A stretch of DNA of 16,022 nt from Methanoregula sp. UBA276 (GCA_002508495.1 DANA01000068.1:7554-23575), one strand, 5' to 3'. Shown: positions 5,724 to 13,197, counted from the stretch's first letter. Numbers and translations are program-made. The notes: a model not told the origin generated them from the sequence alone.

Positions 5724-6146
5724 TCAAAAATCCCCCCGGTAGAGCAGCGGGACGTGCCCGTTCATGGGAGAAAAGCCGAGAGGTTTGTAGAACTCTTCGG
5801 TGTCTGGCTCCGCAATGAGGCCGATCCAGCTGATGCCCACCTCTATGCACCTGCTGACAAGGATTTGAACAATCTCTTTTCCAACGCCAGTCCCACGGAA
5901 GGACGGAAGGACAACAAGGTCCTGGATATAGCCATCCGAGACCCCGTCTGACAAAACCCGGCCCATCCCTACAGCCCTGCCGCTCGTTTCGTGGACCGCT
6001 ACCGCGAAAAGAAAACTTCCCCGGATAAGCAGGGGGGTCTCCGATTCCCGGTACTCTTCCTTCCACCAGCCCCCGGCACGATACAGATCCGCGATTTCAT
6101 GTTCGTCCCATGAGCTGACAAGCCGTACCGTAATATCAGTTCCCAT
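5724..6146 (-). CDS. GNAT family N-acetyltransferase
   Basis: This 140-residue protein is a single GNAT domain that would transfer an acetyl group from acetyl-CoA to an amine. Visible features are the beta-4 strand DGYIQDLVVLP (71-81), the pyrophosphate-binding loop RGTGVGK (84-90), and the C-terminal EEFYKPLGF segment (117-125) with the tyrosine that often acts as general acid. The acceptor (small amine, antibiotic or protein N-terminus) cannot be deduced. It is the first gene of a two-gene unit with the DUF2156 gene, which starts immediately after its stop. The ATG at 6146 is preceded by AAGGGA at suitable distance. It is separated from cytidylate kinase upstream by about 105 bases that contain a terminator-like hairpin. 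Confidence 0.87.
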   Translation of the reverse strand: MGTDITVRLVSSWDEHEIADLYRAGGWWKEEYRESETPLLIRGSFLFAVAVHETSGRAVGMGRVLSDGVSDGYIQDLVVLPSFRGTGVGKEIVQILVSRCIEVGISWIGLIAEPDTEEFYKPLGFSPMNGHVPLLYRGDF

Positions 6147-6199
6147 TGCAGGTCCCTTGCTGCATAATGGTTACACGTAACGATCCTAATAATCCTCCG

Positions 6200-6219
6200 A
6201 AAAACCGGCAACCTCCGGT
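6200..6219 (-). terminator. Hairpin plus T-run ending the ribosomal operon
   Basis: On the minus strand ACCGG and CCGGT form a short stem around a 6-base loop and run directly into TTTTT. This lies about 33 bases after the cytidylate kinase stop and is the likely end of the long ribosomal transcript. The stem is only five bases, so efficiency is unsure. Confidence 0.5.
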
Positions 6220-6251
6220 CCTGCCGAAGATATTGATGGATGAGAAGAGAT

Positions 6252-6791
6252 TTACGGGTTATTTTTCCCAAGCACGGTTATCGCCGTATCAACGATTGCC
6301 CCGAGTCCCTCGATGTTCCAGTGTTCAGAATCGAGGACCATGTGGTAGATCCGCAGGTCGTTGATATCGATGTCGTAATAAGAACGGTACCGTCCCGCTT
6401 CGCACGCCTCACGTTCCAGTGTCAGTGCTTCGGCCGTCCGTTCATCCGTGACCGCATCGCGGGTTGCAATGCGCTTGATCCGGCAGCCAATCGGGGCATG
6501 AAGCCAGACTTTTAAGTCGGCCTGCGGGACCATCCAGCCCGAGAGCCTGCCCTCAACAACGATATTGTTCTGTGTCTGGGCAATCTCTTTTTGCCGTGCA
6601 TCGATCATCTTGTCAAATGCAGGGTCCTGCTCGGCAAGCCGGCCGAATTCTGCAAGCGTCAGGTTGTGCTCTTTTGCCAGCTGGCGGAAGACCTCCCCTG
6701 CCGAGATCATATCAAACCCGTGGTGCTCTGCAAGATACCGTGAGATGGAGGTCGTCCCGCTGCCGGGCAGACCGCTCACGGTGATTCGCAT
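6252..6791 (-). CDS. cmk: Cytidylate kinase, archaeal type
   Basis: Cytidylate kinase phosphorylates CMP and dCMP with ATP in pyrimidine nucleotide salvage and turnover. The 179-residue product begins MRITVSGLPGSGTTSISR. Its P-loop (residues 7-14) has Thr in the position usually held by Lys, as I recall for archaeal members of the family. Later landmarks are SAGEVFRQLA (37-46), VVEGRLSGW in the nucleoside-binding region, and the lid region with RIATRDAVTDERT. The ATG at 6791 shares its A with the stop codon of the DUF106 gene (TGATG), which fixes the start; a longer frame upstream lies inside that gene. Position after secY, adenylate kinase and DUF106 is conserved in many Euryarchaeota. It is the last gene of the operon here. 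Confidence 0.93.
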   Translation of the reverse strand: MRITVSGLPGSGTTSISRYLAEHHGFDMISAGEVFRQLAKEHNLTLAEFGRLAEQDPAFDKMIDARQKEIAQTQNNIVVEGRLSGWMVPQADLKVWLHAPIGCRIKRIATRDAVTDERTAEALTLEREACEAGRYRSYYDIDINDLRIYHMVLDSEHWNIEGLGAIVDTAITVLGKNNP

Positions 6792-7402
6792 CAGAGGCCC
6801 CCGATGTTTAAGGCTTTCCGGATGATCTGGGAAAGGGTTATCGAGCAGATCATGTACCAGAGGATCCATGCCGGAATAACCCAGAGGGCCGGGTCATTGA
6901 GGGCCAGCGTACCGAAGTACGGCATCGTAATGGTGCTGGTGGCCTGCTCGAGCCGGAAGAGAAGCCAGAAGAAGATGGGCACGGTGATGATGAGGATGTA
7001 CGCCATGGGCTTGAACTGCTGCTGGGAAAGATCGAGCTGCTCGCGCATCACCTTGTCCTTGCGGGCATCCAGCTTCTTTATCCGTTTCTCGTCCTGCGAG
7101 AGCTGGGCTTCACGGTATTCTGCCTGGAACTCTTTCATCCGTTCCTGTACCTCGGTCATCCGTTCGTAATCGATCGTATATTTCTGGATGATTGAGGAAT
7201 AAAGACCGGTAAAAGCCGACAGGATGATAATAAGGACAAAGAACGGGATGCCGAACCAGTCAATGAACGGTGAAAATGCGGTGTTGATACCCTCCCCGAC
7301 ACCGTGGCGCAGCCACTCGATGCTGTACGAGATCATCATCAGCATCATGAAGCCCATGGCTATCCACATGCCGTACTTGTCCCAGACTTTGGATAATTCC
7401 AT
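6791..7402 (-). CDS. DUF106 / EMC3-YidC-like membrane protein insertase
   Basis: The 203-residue membrane protein belongs to DUF106, the archaeal branch of the Oxa1 superfamily (YidC, Oxa1, EMC3, GET1). These proteins insert membrane proteins, often near the ribosome. Hydrophobic segments lie at about 10-30, 48-75, 130-150 and 165-195. A long charged, helical coiled-coil-like region sits between the second and third (about 78-125, TEVQERMKEFQAEYREAQ and on), the superfamily hallmark. The ATG at 7402 lies 5 bases after the adenylate kinase stop, with GGTGA just upstream. The open frame continues upstream but only through the adenylate kinase gene. Lying two genes from secY, it fits a co-regulated membrane-insertion role. 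Confidence 0.9.
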   Translation of the reverse strand: MELSKVWDKYGMWIAMGFMMLMMISYSIEWLRHGVGEGINTAFSPFIDWFGIPFFVLIIILSAFTGLYSSIIQKYTIDYERMTEVQERMKEFQAEYREAQLSQDEKRIKKLDARKDKVMREQLDLSQQQFKPMAYILIITVPIFFWLLFRLEQATSTITMPYFGTLALNDPALWVIPAWILWYMICSITLSQIIRKALNIGGL

Positions 7403-7407
7403 CCCGT

Positions 7408-7980
7408 TCACCGGAGGACTTCTGCCAGATCCGCGCTTGAGCGTTCGAGCAGGAAATCTGCATTGGTTATCATTTTTATCGTGCAACCGGTCAGCATCGC
7501 ATATGCCGCGGCAATCGACCGGTTGAACTGCTGGTGCTCAGCAATCGAGCGCGAACCTTCCTTGTCCCGGGCCCGCGTCTCGTCGGTGAGCCTGCGCATG
7601 AGGATCTGGTCATCATCGGTTTCAACGAGTACAATGATATCCGGCATGATCTCGCGGAGCACCCACTCGGGGAGTCCGGCCAGGTAGCCTTTGGGCGTCT
7701 TGACGGATGCGTGGGTATCGATCAGGACATTGCCGGTAATTTTGGCGATTGCCTGCCCGGCACTCTGTTGCAGTTTTTTCTGCACGGCACGGTCGAGCGT
7801 GCGCATCTGGTCCCGGTCCTGCACGATGTTCTCAGCTTTTGCAACCTCGAACATGAACGTGCCGAAGTTGATGGACTGGTACTCGATACCCTCTTCTTTG
7901 AGCTTTTTCAATGCCTCGTTCACAACCGTCGTCTTGCCGACGCCCGGTACTCCGGTGATGATGACTTTTTTTCCTGCCAT
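7408..7980 (-). CDS. adkA: Adenylate kinase, archaeal type
   Basis: AdkA balances adenine nucleotides (ATP + AMP to 2 ADP). The 190-residue product starts MAGKKVIITG and has the Walker A loop GVPGVGKTT at 10-18. INFGTFMFEVA and later VLIDTHASVKTPKGYLAGLP form the archaeal AMP-binding signature. RRLTDETRARDKE is the Arg-rich lid. It is the archaeal family, distinct from bacterial Adk. I chose the ATG at 7980; an ATG at 7989 is in frame but sits only two bases from the GGGAG ribosome binding site. secY ends 22 bases upstream, and the secY-adk pairing is widely conserved. Confidence 0.94.
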   Translation of the reverse strand: MAGKKVIITGVPGVGKTTVVNEALKKLKEEGIEYQSINFGTFMFEVAKAENIVQDRDQMRTLDRAVQKKLQQSAGQAIAKITGNVLIDTHASVKTPKGYLAGLPEWVLREIMPDIIVLVETDDDQILMRRLTDETRARDKEGSRSIAEHQQFNRSIAAAYAMLTGCTIKMITNADFLLERSSADLAEVLR

Positions 7981-8002
7981 TTTGCGCATTCTCCCAGAAC
8001 GT

Positions 8003-9436
8003 TTACTCTTTTCCAAAGAACGTCCGCATGAACGGGTACATCTCCATGATCTGCTGGCTTGCGATCTCCTCGTAGAGACGGTACGTGATACTGACCGTTA
8101 AGAGAAGACCGGTCCCGCTGACGGAGCCGATGACACCAAAGAGGCTTGCGACAACACTGAGAATGCCGATAAAAACACCACCGATGATGGTCACACGGGG
8201 GATGTACCGGTCAAGGTACTTCTCGAGAACCTGCGGGTTCCTGCGGTAGCCAGGGATGGACATGCCCGACATCTGGATCTGCCGGGCAACATCCTTGCTG
8301 TCAAGCCCGGCAGTCTTGATCCAGAAGAGCGCAAAGATTGCACCACCGACCACCATGAATACCATATTAATTCCCAGACGTAAAAGCACCTCCCATGGCG
8401 CATGGCCGACATCGCTCATCCACCACATCCAGTCGGACGGGTTGTTGATGGGAGCAAGGAAGTACATGATGCCGTTGAGGGGTGTGGAACCATCGTACGT
8501 CCCGAAAATGGTGATCCCGACATTCGAGAGGAACATCCCTAACATCTGGATGTTTGCGAGAAGCACCATCACCAGGATCATGGGAAGAACGCTGGCATAG
8601 ATCAGTTTGACCGGGAACCGTGCCCGTGCACCACGTATCTGCGCGTGCGCGAGCGGGATCTCGATCCGCGTGGATTCGACATACACGATGATTAAGAAAA
8701 TGGCAATGGTTGTTACAAAGGCAAGAAGGTCTGTCCCGAAATACTGGAGGAAATTGCCCCCATCAATGGCAATCTGAATCAGCCGCGGGAAGAAACCAAC
8801 CGGGTACTGGTCGGTAACCGGAGCCCAGTTGATGAACCCGTTGACCAGTGCCTGCGAAATGCCGGCAATGATGAAGAGACCTACCCCGGAACCGATACCC
8901 CACTTGGTCACGACTTCATCCATGAGGAAGATCAGGACGCCGCCAATACAGATCTGCAGGAAGATGATAAAGGAGACCGCAAACAGGTTGCCGCCAAAGA
9001 ACTGGCTGGCAATCACCGGATCGGGTTGCAGGAACCCCCCGACAAGGTTCGGGGCGGCTTCGATGATGATCATGACGATGATGAGGATCTTCTGGAGCCC
9101 CATGTACATGACCTGCCCGCGGGGTTCGCTGGTGTCAATGTGAAGGATATCTGCACCCTTCAAGAGCTGGAGCACGATGGATGCAGTGACGATTGGTCCG
9201 ATACCGAGATGTACGATCGAACCGCTTGCGCCGGCCAGGAGTGCACGCCAGGCCTCAAACAGGTCCTGGGATGAGGGTGCAATGCCGAACAGCGGGATAT
9301 TCGTCAGGACAAAATACAGAATCAGGATGCCAAGAGTCCAGAGGAGTTTGTTCTTGAAATGAACATGCCCCTCGGGGCTCCTGACTGCGGGCATTGCCGC
9401 GAGCAGGGGTTCCATTCGATCCAGCAGGTTTCCCAT
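8003..9436 (-). CDS. secY: Protein translocase subunit SecY
   Basis: SecY (Sec61 alpha) is the pore of the protein-conducting channel in the cytoplasmic membrane, working with SecE and Sec61 beta. The 477-residue product has about ten hydrophobic segments. It begins with an amphipathic N-terminus (MGNLLDRMEPLLAAMPAV) and includes a plug-region-like GIAPSSQDLFEAWRALLAGASGS after helix 1. The cytoplasmic loop contains STRIEIPLAHAQIRGARARFPVK, a ribosome-contact region. Near the end, GTGLLLTVSITYRLYEEIASQQ precedes a short tail. Length is normal for archaeal SecY. The ATG at 9436 has GGTG about six bases upstream. uL15 precedes it by 40 bases and adenylate kinase follows, the standard archaeal arrangement. 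Confidence 0.97.
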   Translation of the reverse strand: MGNLLDRMEPLLAAMPAVRSPEGHVHFKNKLLWTLGILILYFVLTNIPLFGIAPSSQDLFEAWRALLAGASGSIVHLGIGPIVTASIVLQLLKGADILHIDTSEPRGQVMYMGLQKILIIVMIIIEAAPNLVGGFLQPDPVIASQFFGGNLFAVSFIIFLQICIGGVLIFLMDEVVTKWGIGSGVGLFIIAGISQALVNGFINWAPVTDQYPVGFFPRLIQIAIDGGNFLQYFGTDLLAFVTTIAIFLIIVYVESTRIEIPLAHAQIRGARARFPVKLIYASVLPMILVMVLLANIQMLGMFLSNVGITIFGTYDGSTPLNGIMYFLAPINNPSDWMWWMSDVGHAPWEVLLRLGINMVFMVVGGAIFALFWIKTAGLDSKDVARQIQMSGMSIPGYRRNPQVLEKYLDRYIPRVTIIGGVFIGILSVVASLFGVIGSVSGTGLLLTVSITYRLYEEIASQQIMEMYPFMRTFFGKE

Positions 9437-9476
9437 TGTTTCACCAAAAATAATTCAGAGGGGAGAAGTCGCGCGT

Positions 9477-9905
9477 TTAGATAACGAGCGCTTTGCCACC
9501 CATTTTCTCGATCTTTGCCTTCGCTGTCTCTGAGAAGCTTGAGGCGGAGATGTTTATCTTTTTTGTGACTTGACCGCTGCCAAGGACCTTCTCGATACCC
9601 ATATCAGCGACATTGACCGTAACCGCATCTCCATCCTGTTTGGCGATTCCCTGCGCGAGAAGCGACGGGATAATCTGTTCCAATGCACCGACATCGATCG
9701 TTATGACATCGGTTGTCGTCTGGTTGTAGAACCCGTCCTTGCCGAAGACCGGGCCGCCCATCTCCTTATACCACTTGACAAAGTGGTGGGCGTTGATACC
9801 GGCACGTCCCCTGCCGCCACGGTTACCTGCACCACGCCGGTTCTTGTGGGTGCCGCCGCCGCATGTCCGCGAGCCGCGGTACTTTGTGCGCTTATTTGTT
9901 GGCAT
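9477..9905 (-). CDS. rpl15: Large-subunit ribosomal protein uL15 (L15)
   Basis: uL15 binds 23S rRNA early in large-subunit assembly. The 142-residue product begins MPTNKRTKYRGSRTCGGGTH. Its Gly/Arg-rich N-terminal extension (about 9-38) threads through rRNA. The globular C-terminal part ends with ISASSFSETAKAKIEKMGG. I chose the ATG at 9905: a GAGGTG site lies six bases before it and overlaps the uL30 stop codon, whereas the frame continues only three more codons upstream. It precedes secY, as in bacteria and archaea alike. Confidence 0.96.
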   Translation of the reverse strand: MPTNKRTKYRGSRTCGGGTHKNRRGAGNRGGRGRAGINAHHFVKWYKEMGGPVFGKDGFYNQTTTDVITIDVGALEQIIPSLLAQGIAKQDGDAVTVNVADMGIEKVLGSGQVTKKINISASSFSETAKAKIEKMGGKALVI

Positions 9906-9910
9906 GTTTT

Positions 9911-10372
9911 TCACCTCATCTTGTAGAGGAGAGTGTTAATCTCCTGGCCATAATACCCGAGCGCGCCTCCCTGGGGGAAGGTACGCTTGGTAGTCTTGTA
10001 TCCCTTGCGCGGGGGGTGAAGACGGAGTACGGGTTTGAGGCCCGGAATGTCACGCAGCTTCGTCTCGCCGCTGGCAAGTGCCTTTGCAAAATCCGCGATG
10101 CTGCCAAAGGCCGAGTTGGATTTGATGTACTCGTCCGTAAGCGGGGAGTCACCGACAATCCTGCCGCGGGTCTGGAGAAGGGTCTCGATGGTGCCTGCAT
10201 CAACCTCGCCAAACGCCACGTAGTCCTTGACCTTGCGGATCATACCGAGATTTTCCGGGGTGTCAGGAACGAGCACACAGTGGTTGATGTGGTGAAGGCG
10301 CAGCATCTTTAACGTGTCCTTGATGTCGCGGCGGGTCTTGACAACGCCACGAACCTGAACGACTGCGTACAT
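9911..10372 (-). CDS. rpl30: Large-subunit ribosomal protein uL30 (L30)
   Basis: uL30 is a 23S rRNA-binding protein of the large subunit. The 153-residue product is the archaeal/eukaryotic long form (bacterial L30 is about 60 residues). It begins MYAVVQVRGVVKTRRDIKDT and continues with LRLHHINHCVLVPDTPENLGMI, the core ferredoxin-like domain. Its C-terminal part is the archaeal-specific region (LHPPRKGYKTTKR). The ATG at 10372 follows the uS5 stop codon with no gap. Its own stop lies just inside the uL15 ribosome binding site. Confidence 0.96.
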   Translation of the reverse strand: MYAVVQVRGVVKTRRDIKDTLKMLRLHHINHCVLVPDTPENLGMIRKVKDYVAFGEVDAGTIETLLQTRGRIVGDSPLTDEYIKSNSAFGSIADFAKALASGETKLRDIPGLKPVLRLHPPRKGYKTTKRTFPQGGALGYYGQEINTLLYKMR

Positions 10373-10990
10373 TTACTCTGACCTCCCTGTCCTGATCATG
10401 TTGGTCTGGTGGAGGGCGTTGAAGGTAGCCTTGGCAAAGTTGATGGTGGTGCGGGTCTGGCCGCGGGCAAATGTCCACGCATCCTTGATACCGGCGAGTT
10501 CGAGCACTTTCTTGCTGATATCCCCGGTGACCAGCCCGGTCCCCTGCGGTGCAGGTTTGAGGGTGACCTTGACACTGCCGGACGTGCCGGTGACCTGCAT
10601 CGGGATTGAGTGTGCAAGATCGCACCCGCATTCCCAGCTGCCACAGCCACGCCGTACTTTTATGAGGTTCATCTTTGCCTTGACGATCGCTTTCTTGATC
10701 GCGTTGCCGACCTGGACATCCTTGCCCTGGCCAAAGCCAATGTACCCGTTCCGGTTGCCGACAATCACGACGGCGCGGAACTGGACACGGCGGCCGGAGT
10801 CGGTCATCCGCTGCATCATTGCGATGTCAAGGACTTCATCTTCGAGTTCCGGAAGGAAGGCATCGACGATCTCGGGTTCTTTGATAGGCCTGCCGCTCTC
10901 GAGGATCTGATCAATGCTCTTGATATCCCCTGAAGCAACAGATTTGCCAAGACCGGTGACCGGGCGCCATTCCTGCTTTTCATATGCCAT
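10373..10990 (-). CDS. rps5: Small-subunit ribosomal protein uS5 (S5)
   Basis: uS5 sits near the mRNA entry and decoding region of the 30S subunit and influences accuracy. The 205-residue product has the dsRNA-binding-like S5 domain, with RRVQFRAVVIVGNRNGYIGFG at about 68-87 including the conserved Gly-rich loop. An S5 C-terminal domain follows (GTSGSVKVTLKPAPQGTGLV). The N-terminal 50 residues, including ILESGRPIKEPEIVD, are typical of archaeal S5. The ATG at 10990 lies one base after the uL18 stop, with GGAGCTGGT upstream. Both ends and length look normal. Confidence 0.97.
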   Translation of the reverse strand: MAYEKQEWRPVTGLGKSVASGDIKSIDQILESGRPIKEPEIVDAFLPELEDEVLDIAMMQRMTDSGRRVQFRAVVIVGNRNGYIGFGQGKDVQVGNAIKKAIVKAKMNLIKVRRGCGSWECGCDLAHSIPMQVTGTSGSVKVTLKPAPQGTGLVTGDISKKVLELAGIKDAWTFARGQTRTTINFAKATFNALHQTNMIRTGRSE

Positions 10991-10991
10991 A

Positions 10992-11516
10992 TTATACCAG
11001 CTCCTTCTTTATTGCGGCTGCCACCTGTTCGACAACCCCGACGATATCTCCGGCTTCCTTGTTGTAAGCCGCGATATGTGCACCCCGCACTCTCTCATCG
11101 GAGGGTAAGATCTCCTCTCCGTGGGGGATCTCAAGGCCGGCTTCAACAGCACCTTTGAGAGCTGCAAAGACCCGGGCTCCCGGAGTTGCACGGTTCAGGC
11201 CGATATCCAGAATTGCGCGGTCATACTGTGCTTTCTTTGCCTTGGCGGCAAAGAGCATGCCCGTCAGGTATGCTGCAGGGGTGTTGGATGTCGATCCCTT
11301 GTACCCGTATTTCTCCAGCTCTGCAGAATTTGCGGCAACAAGCGTCTTGTCGCCCTCCATCTCTGCAGTAACGAGCTGGATGATGATATGACGGTTGGTC
11401 TTTCTGACAACCATCCGCGGAACGTCTGCTACAACGAGACGGGTCCGCTGGTAATAATCGGTCTTGCCTTCCCTCCGCCTGCGGAAGGGGACAAAATACC
11501 GTGGTCCTGTCGCCAT
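10992..11516 (-). CDS. rpl18: Large-subunit ribosomal protein uL18 (L18)
   Basis: uL18 binds 5S rRNA together with uL5 and helps place it in the central protuberance. The 174-residue product begins MATGPRYFVPFRRRREGKTDYY, the archaeal uL18 N-terminus. KTNRHIIIQLVTAEMEGD and RVFAALKGAVEAGLEIPHGE follow in the core fold. It ends with an archaeal helix rich in Ala and Lys. The ATG at 11516 is one base after the eL19 stop; GGGAGG just inside the end of eL19 is its ribosome binding site. Confidence 0.96.
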   Translation of the reverse strand: MATGPRYFVPFRRRREGKTDYYQRTRLVVADVPRMVVRKTNRHIIIQLVTAEMEGDKTLVAANSAELEKYGYKGSTSNTPAAYLTGMLFAAKAKKAQYDRAILDIGLNRATPGARVFAALKGAVEAGLEIPHGEEILPSDERVRGAHIAAYNKEAGDIVGVVEQVAAAIKKELV

Positions 11517-11517
11517 G

Positions 11518-11970
11518 TTACTTCATCCTCCCTGCGAGGATCTCCATCTGAGCTTTCATGTGTGCAACGCTCCTGAACTGCCCGCCTGCAGCCTTACGGT
11601 AGATGATGCGGTACAGGTGCCGGTCAATGGTACCGGCTTCGCGGAGTTCAACAAGCGCTTTTCGTATGGCACGGATCTTCTGGACCCATGCGGTCTTGCT
11701 CGGGTTGCGCGCTCCTGCCGCACCCTTTCTCTTACCGGCTCCCTTGCGGTGGCCGTACGAGCGCTGGGCAATCCGTGCCCGGGCCCTGCCGCGGCTGACT
11801 CCCTTCTTCTGGTGCGCCTTGATAACCCCTTCACCGATGAGTCCCCGAAGGTCCTCACGCGAGATTGCGTTCTCGATATCGGAGAGGCGTTCGGGATCGA
11901 ACCAGACACGGTTTATCCCGCACTTGAGGATCGCAGCTGCGATGCGCTTCTGGCTCGCGACGTCACTCAT
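11518..11970 (-). CDS. rpl19e: Large-subunit ribosomal protein eL19 (L19e)
   Basis: eL19 is an archaeal/eukaryotic large-subunit protein with no bacterial counterpart. It is a long helical, highly basic protein that contacts 23S rRNA and reaches a bridge to the small subunit. The 150-residue product shows the family start SQKRIAAAILKCGINRVWFDP. The rRNA-binding segment is KGVSRGRARARIAQRSYGHRK, and a WVQKIRAIRKALVELR helix follows. Its ATG at 11970 overlaps the last eight bases of the eL32 gene, indicating translational coupling. Confidence 0.97.
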   Translation of the reverse strand: MSDVASQKRIAAAILKCGINRVWFDPERLSDIENAISREDLRGLIGEGVIKAHQKKGVSRGRARARIAQRSYGHRKGAGKRKGAAGARNPSKTAWVQKIRAIRKALVELREAGTIDRHLYRIIYRKAAGGQFRSVAHMKAQMEILAGRMK

Positions 11971-12667
11971 TCTTCTTCACCCCTGATTTGGTAGTCTTCT
12001 TAGCCGGGGCCTTCTTTTCTGCAGATTCAGCCTTTGGCTTGGCGGCTGCTTTCTTGGCCGGAGCTTTCTTTTCTGAGGGCTTTACTTCGGATTCTGCCTT
12101 GGGCTCTGCCGCAGCTTTTTTGGCCGGTGCCTTATTTCCGGCATCCTTTGCTGCCGGTTTTTGCTTTGCTGCATCCTTCTTTACCGGTGCGGGCGATTTC
12201 TTCTGGGTCGAAGGTTTCTTATCGGCCTTCTTCTCCTTCCCCTCGTCCTTTGCCGGTTTCTTCTGAGCTGCAACGGTCTTGGTCGCAGCTTTTACCGTCC
12301 GTGCATTGAGCACCTTGAGGCCGGATTTGAGTGCGGCTTCCTGGAGCGCAAGGCGCTTTTTATCGCCGACGGTTCCGGAGATCCTGACTGCATGGGTCTT
12401 GGGATCCAGTCCTTCAAGTTCCTTTGCGGTGGAGACCAGAACTTCGAAAAAGCCACTCGGGTGCATGCCACGCACGGCGGTCGGGCTGCCATAGCCCGGC
12501 TGGGGAAGCGCACCTTTTGCTTTCTTATGCTTCCGCTGTTTGTTGTGCAGTCCGCGGGGCATCCTCCACGAGTCGGATAACTGGCTTTTCTTGCCATACC
12601 CGTCCCGCTTGAAGCGTGCGCCCTTATCGGTACGCACCTTGATAAGTCGTTTGACTTCTGTTGCCAT
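11963..12667 (-). CDS. rpl32e: Large-subunit ribosomal protein eL32 (L32e) with long Lys/Ala-rich tail
   Basis: eL32 is an archaeal/eukaryotic 23S rRNA-binding protein. Residues 1-130 are a normal eL32: VKRLIKVRTDKGARFKRDG, SWRMPRGLHNKQRKH, GYGSPTAVRGMHPSGF and a C-terminal KKRLALQEAALKSGLKVLN. Residues 131-234 are an extra, low-complexity tail of Lys, Ala, Pro, Glu and Ser resembling histone H1. It contains three KAPAKK motifs at 179-184, 201-206 and 219-224 and a duplicated KKAAAxPKAES block. The usual archaeal length is about 125-145, so the tail adds about 100 residues. It is real coding sequence, as the frame stays open to a stop that overlaps the eL19 start by eight bases. The ATG at 12667 follows AGGGG at good spacing; three codons upstream is a less likely TTG. 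Confidence 0.94.
   Translation of the reverse strand: MATEVKRLIKVRTDKGARFKRDGYGKKSQLSDSWRMPRGLHNKQRKHKKAKGALPQPGYGSPTAVRGMHPSGFFEVLVSTAKELEGLDPKTHAVRISGTVGDKKRLALQEAALKSGLKVLNARTVKAATKTVAAQKKPAKDEGKEKKADKKPSTQKKSPAPVKKDAAKQKPAAKDAGNKAPAKKAAAEPKAESEVKPSEKKAPAKKAAAKPKAESAEKKAPAKKTTKSGVKKNE
11996..12133 (-). repeat. Coding repeat of KAPAKK motifs in the eL32 tail
   Basis: Three imperfect copies of the segment coding KAPAKK-(A/T) lie within the eL32 tail, spaced 22 and 18 residues apart. The first two are followed by AAxPKAES. On the plus strand they appear as recurring C/T-rich blocks such as TTCTTGGCCGGAGC. The degeneracy between copies points to old internal duplication within the gene. Confidence 0.75.
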
Positions 12668-12672
12668 TCTCT

Positions 12673-13197
12673 TCAACCCCTCTGGACCATGTAAATGCCA
12701 TCCTGGAACACACGGGGATCGCGGTTGCGGATGCGGGTCGCATGCTCGATGTTTGCTGCCGAAGTCCCGACCAGTTCACGGTCGATACCGGTCAATACAA
12801 CCTCGTCGTTTGCAACCTTTGCCGTAACACCCGCTTCAATACGTGCGAACCGCGCTTTCTTCTCGCCAAGGAAATTGGCTATCTCGAGCCGGTTGCCCTG
12901 GAGTTTGAGCTGGATGGGGAAGTGGCTGTACACCACTTTCATGCGGTACTCGAACCCTTCGGTGACACCCCGGATCATGTTCTTGGTGTGCGCCTCGTAG
13001 GTACCGACCATCGCGGTGATCTCCTTTCTGCGGGACTCAGTTGCGATGGTGACTACGTTGCCTTCGAGCGTTATGGCCAGTTGCGGGAAACGCATGGTGC
13101 GTGATAACTCGCCTTTGGGTCCCTTCATACGAAGCTGCGTTCCGTCAAAGCTGGCTTTCACGCCATCGGGAATTGTAACTTTTCTTACTGCTGACAT
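12673..13197 (-). CDS. rpl6: Large-subunit ribosomal protein uL6 (L6)
   Basis: uL6 contacts 23S rRNA near the GTPase-associated region (sarcin-ricin loop). The 174-residue product has the duplicated L6 fold: repeat 1 begins VTIPDGVKASFDG and includes MKGPKGELSR; repeat 2 contains FPIQLKLQGNRLEIANFLGEKK. The archaeal C-terminal region reads ATRIRNRDPRVFQDGIYMV. The ATG at 13197 is preceded by AAGGTG. Its stop lies five bases before the eL32 ATG. Confidence 0.97.
   Translation of the reverse strand: MSAVRKVTIPDGVKASFDGTQLRMKGPKGELSRTMRFPQLAITLEGNVVTIATESRRKEITAMVGTYEAHTKNMIRGVTEGFEYRMKVVYSHFPIQLKLQGNRLEIANFLGEKKARFARIEAGVTAKVANDEVVLTGIDRELVGTSAANIEHATRIRNRDPRVFQDGIYMVQRG

Noticed and set aside
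6252..6869. Longer cytidylate kinase with a 26-residue N-terminal extension
   Set aside because: The extension lies inside the end of the DUF106 gene; the TGATG overlap and the family start at the P-loop support the ATG at 6791.
7534..8031. Plus-strand open frame opposite adenylate kinase
   Set aside because: Antisense to a well-supported enzyme gene, with no recognisable domain and no start signal.
11996..12270. Direct repeats that could be a CRISPR or intergenic repeat array
   Set aside because: The repeats are degenerate, irregularly spaced and explained by the KAPAKK coding motif of the eL32 tail.
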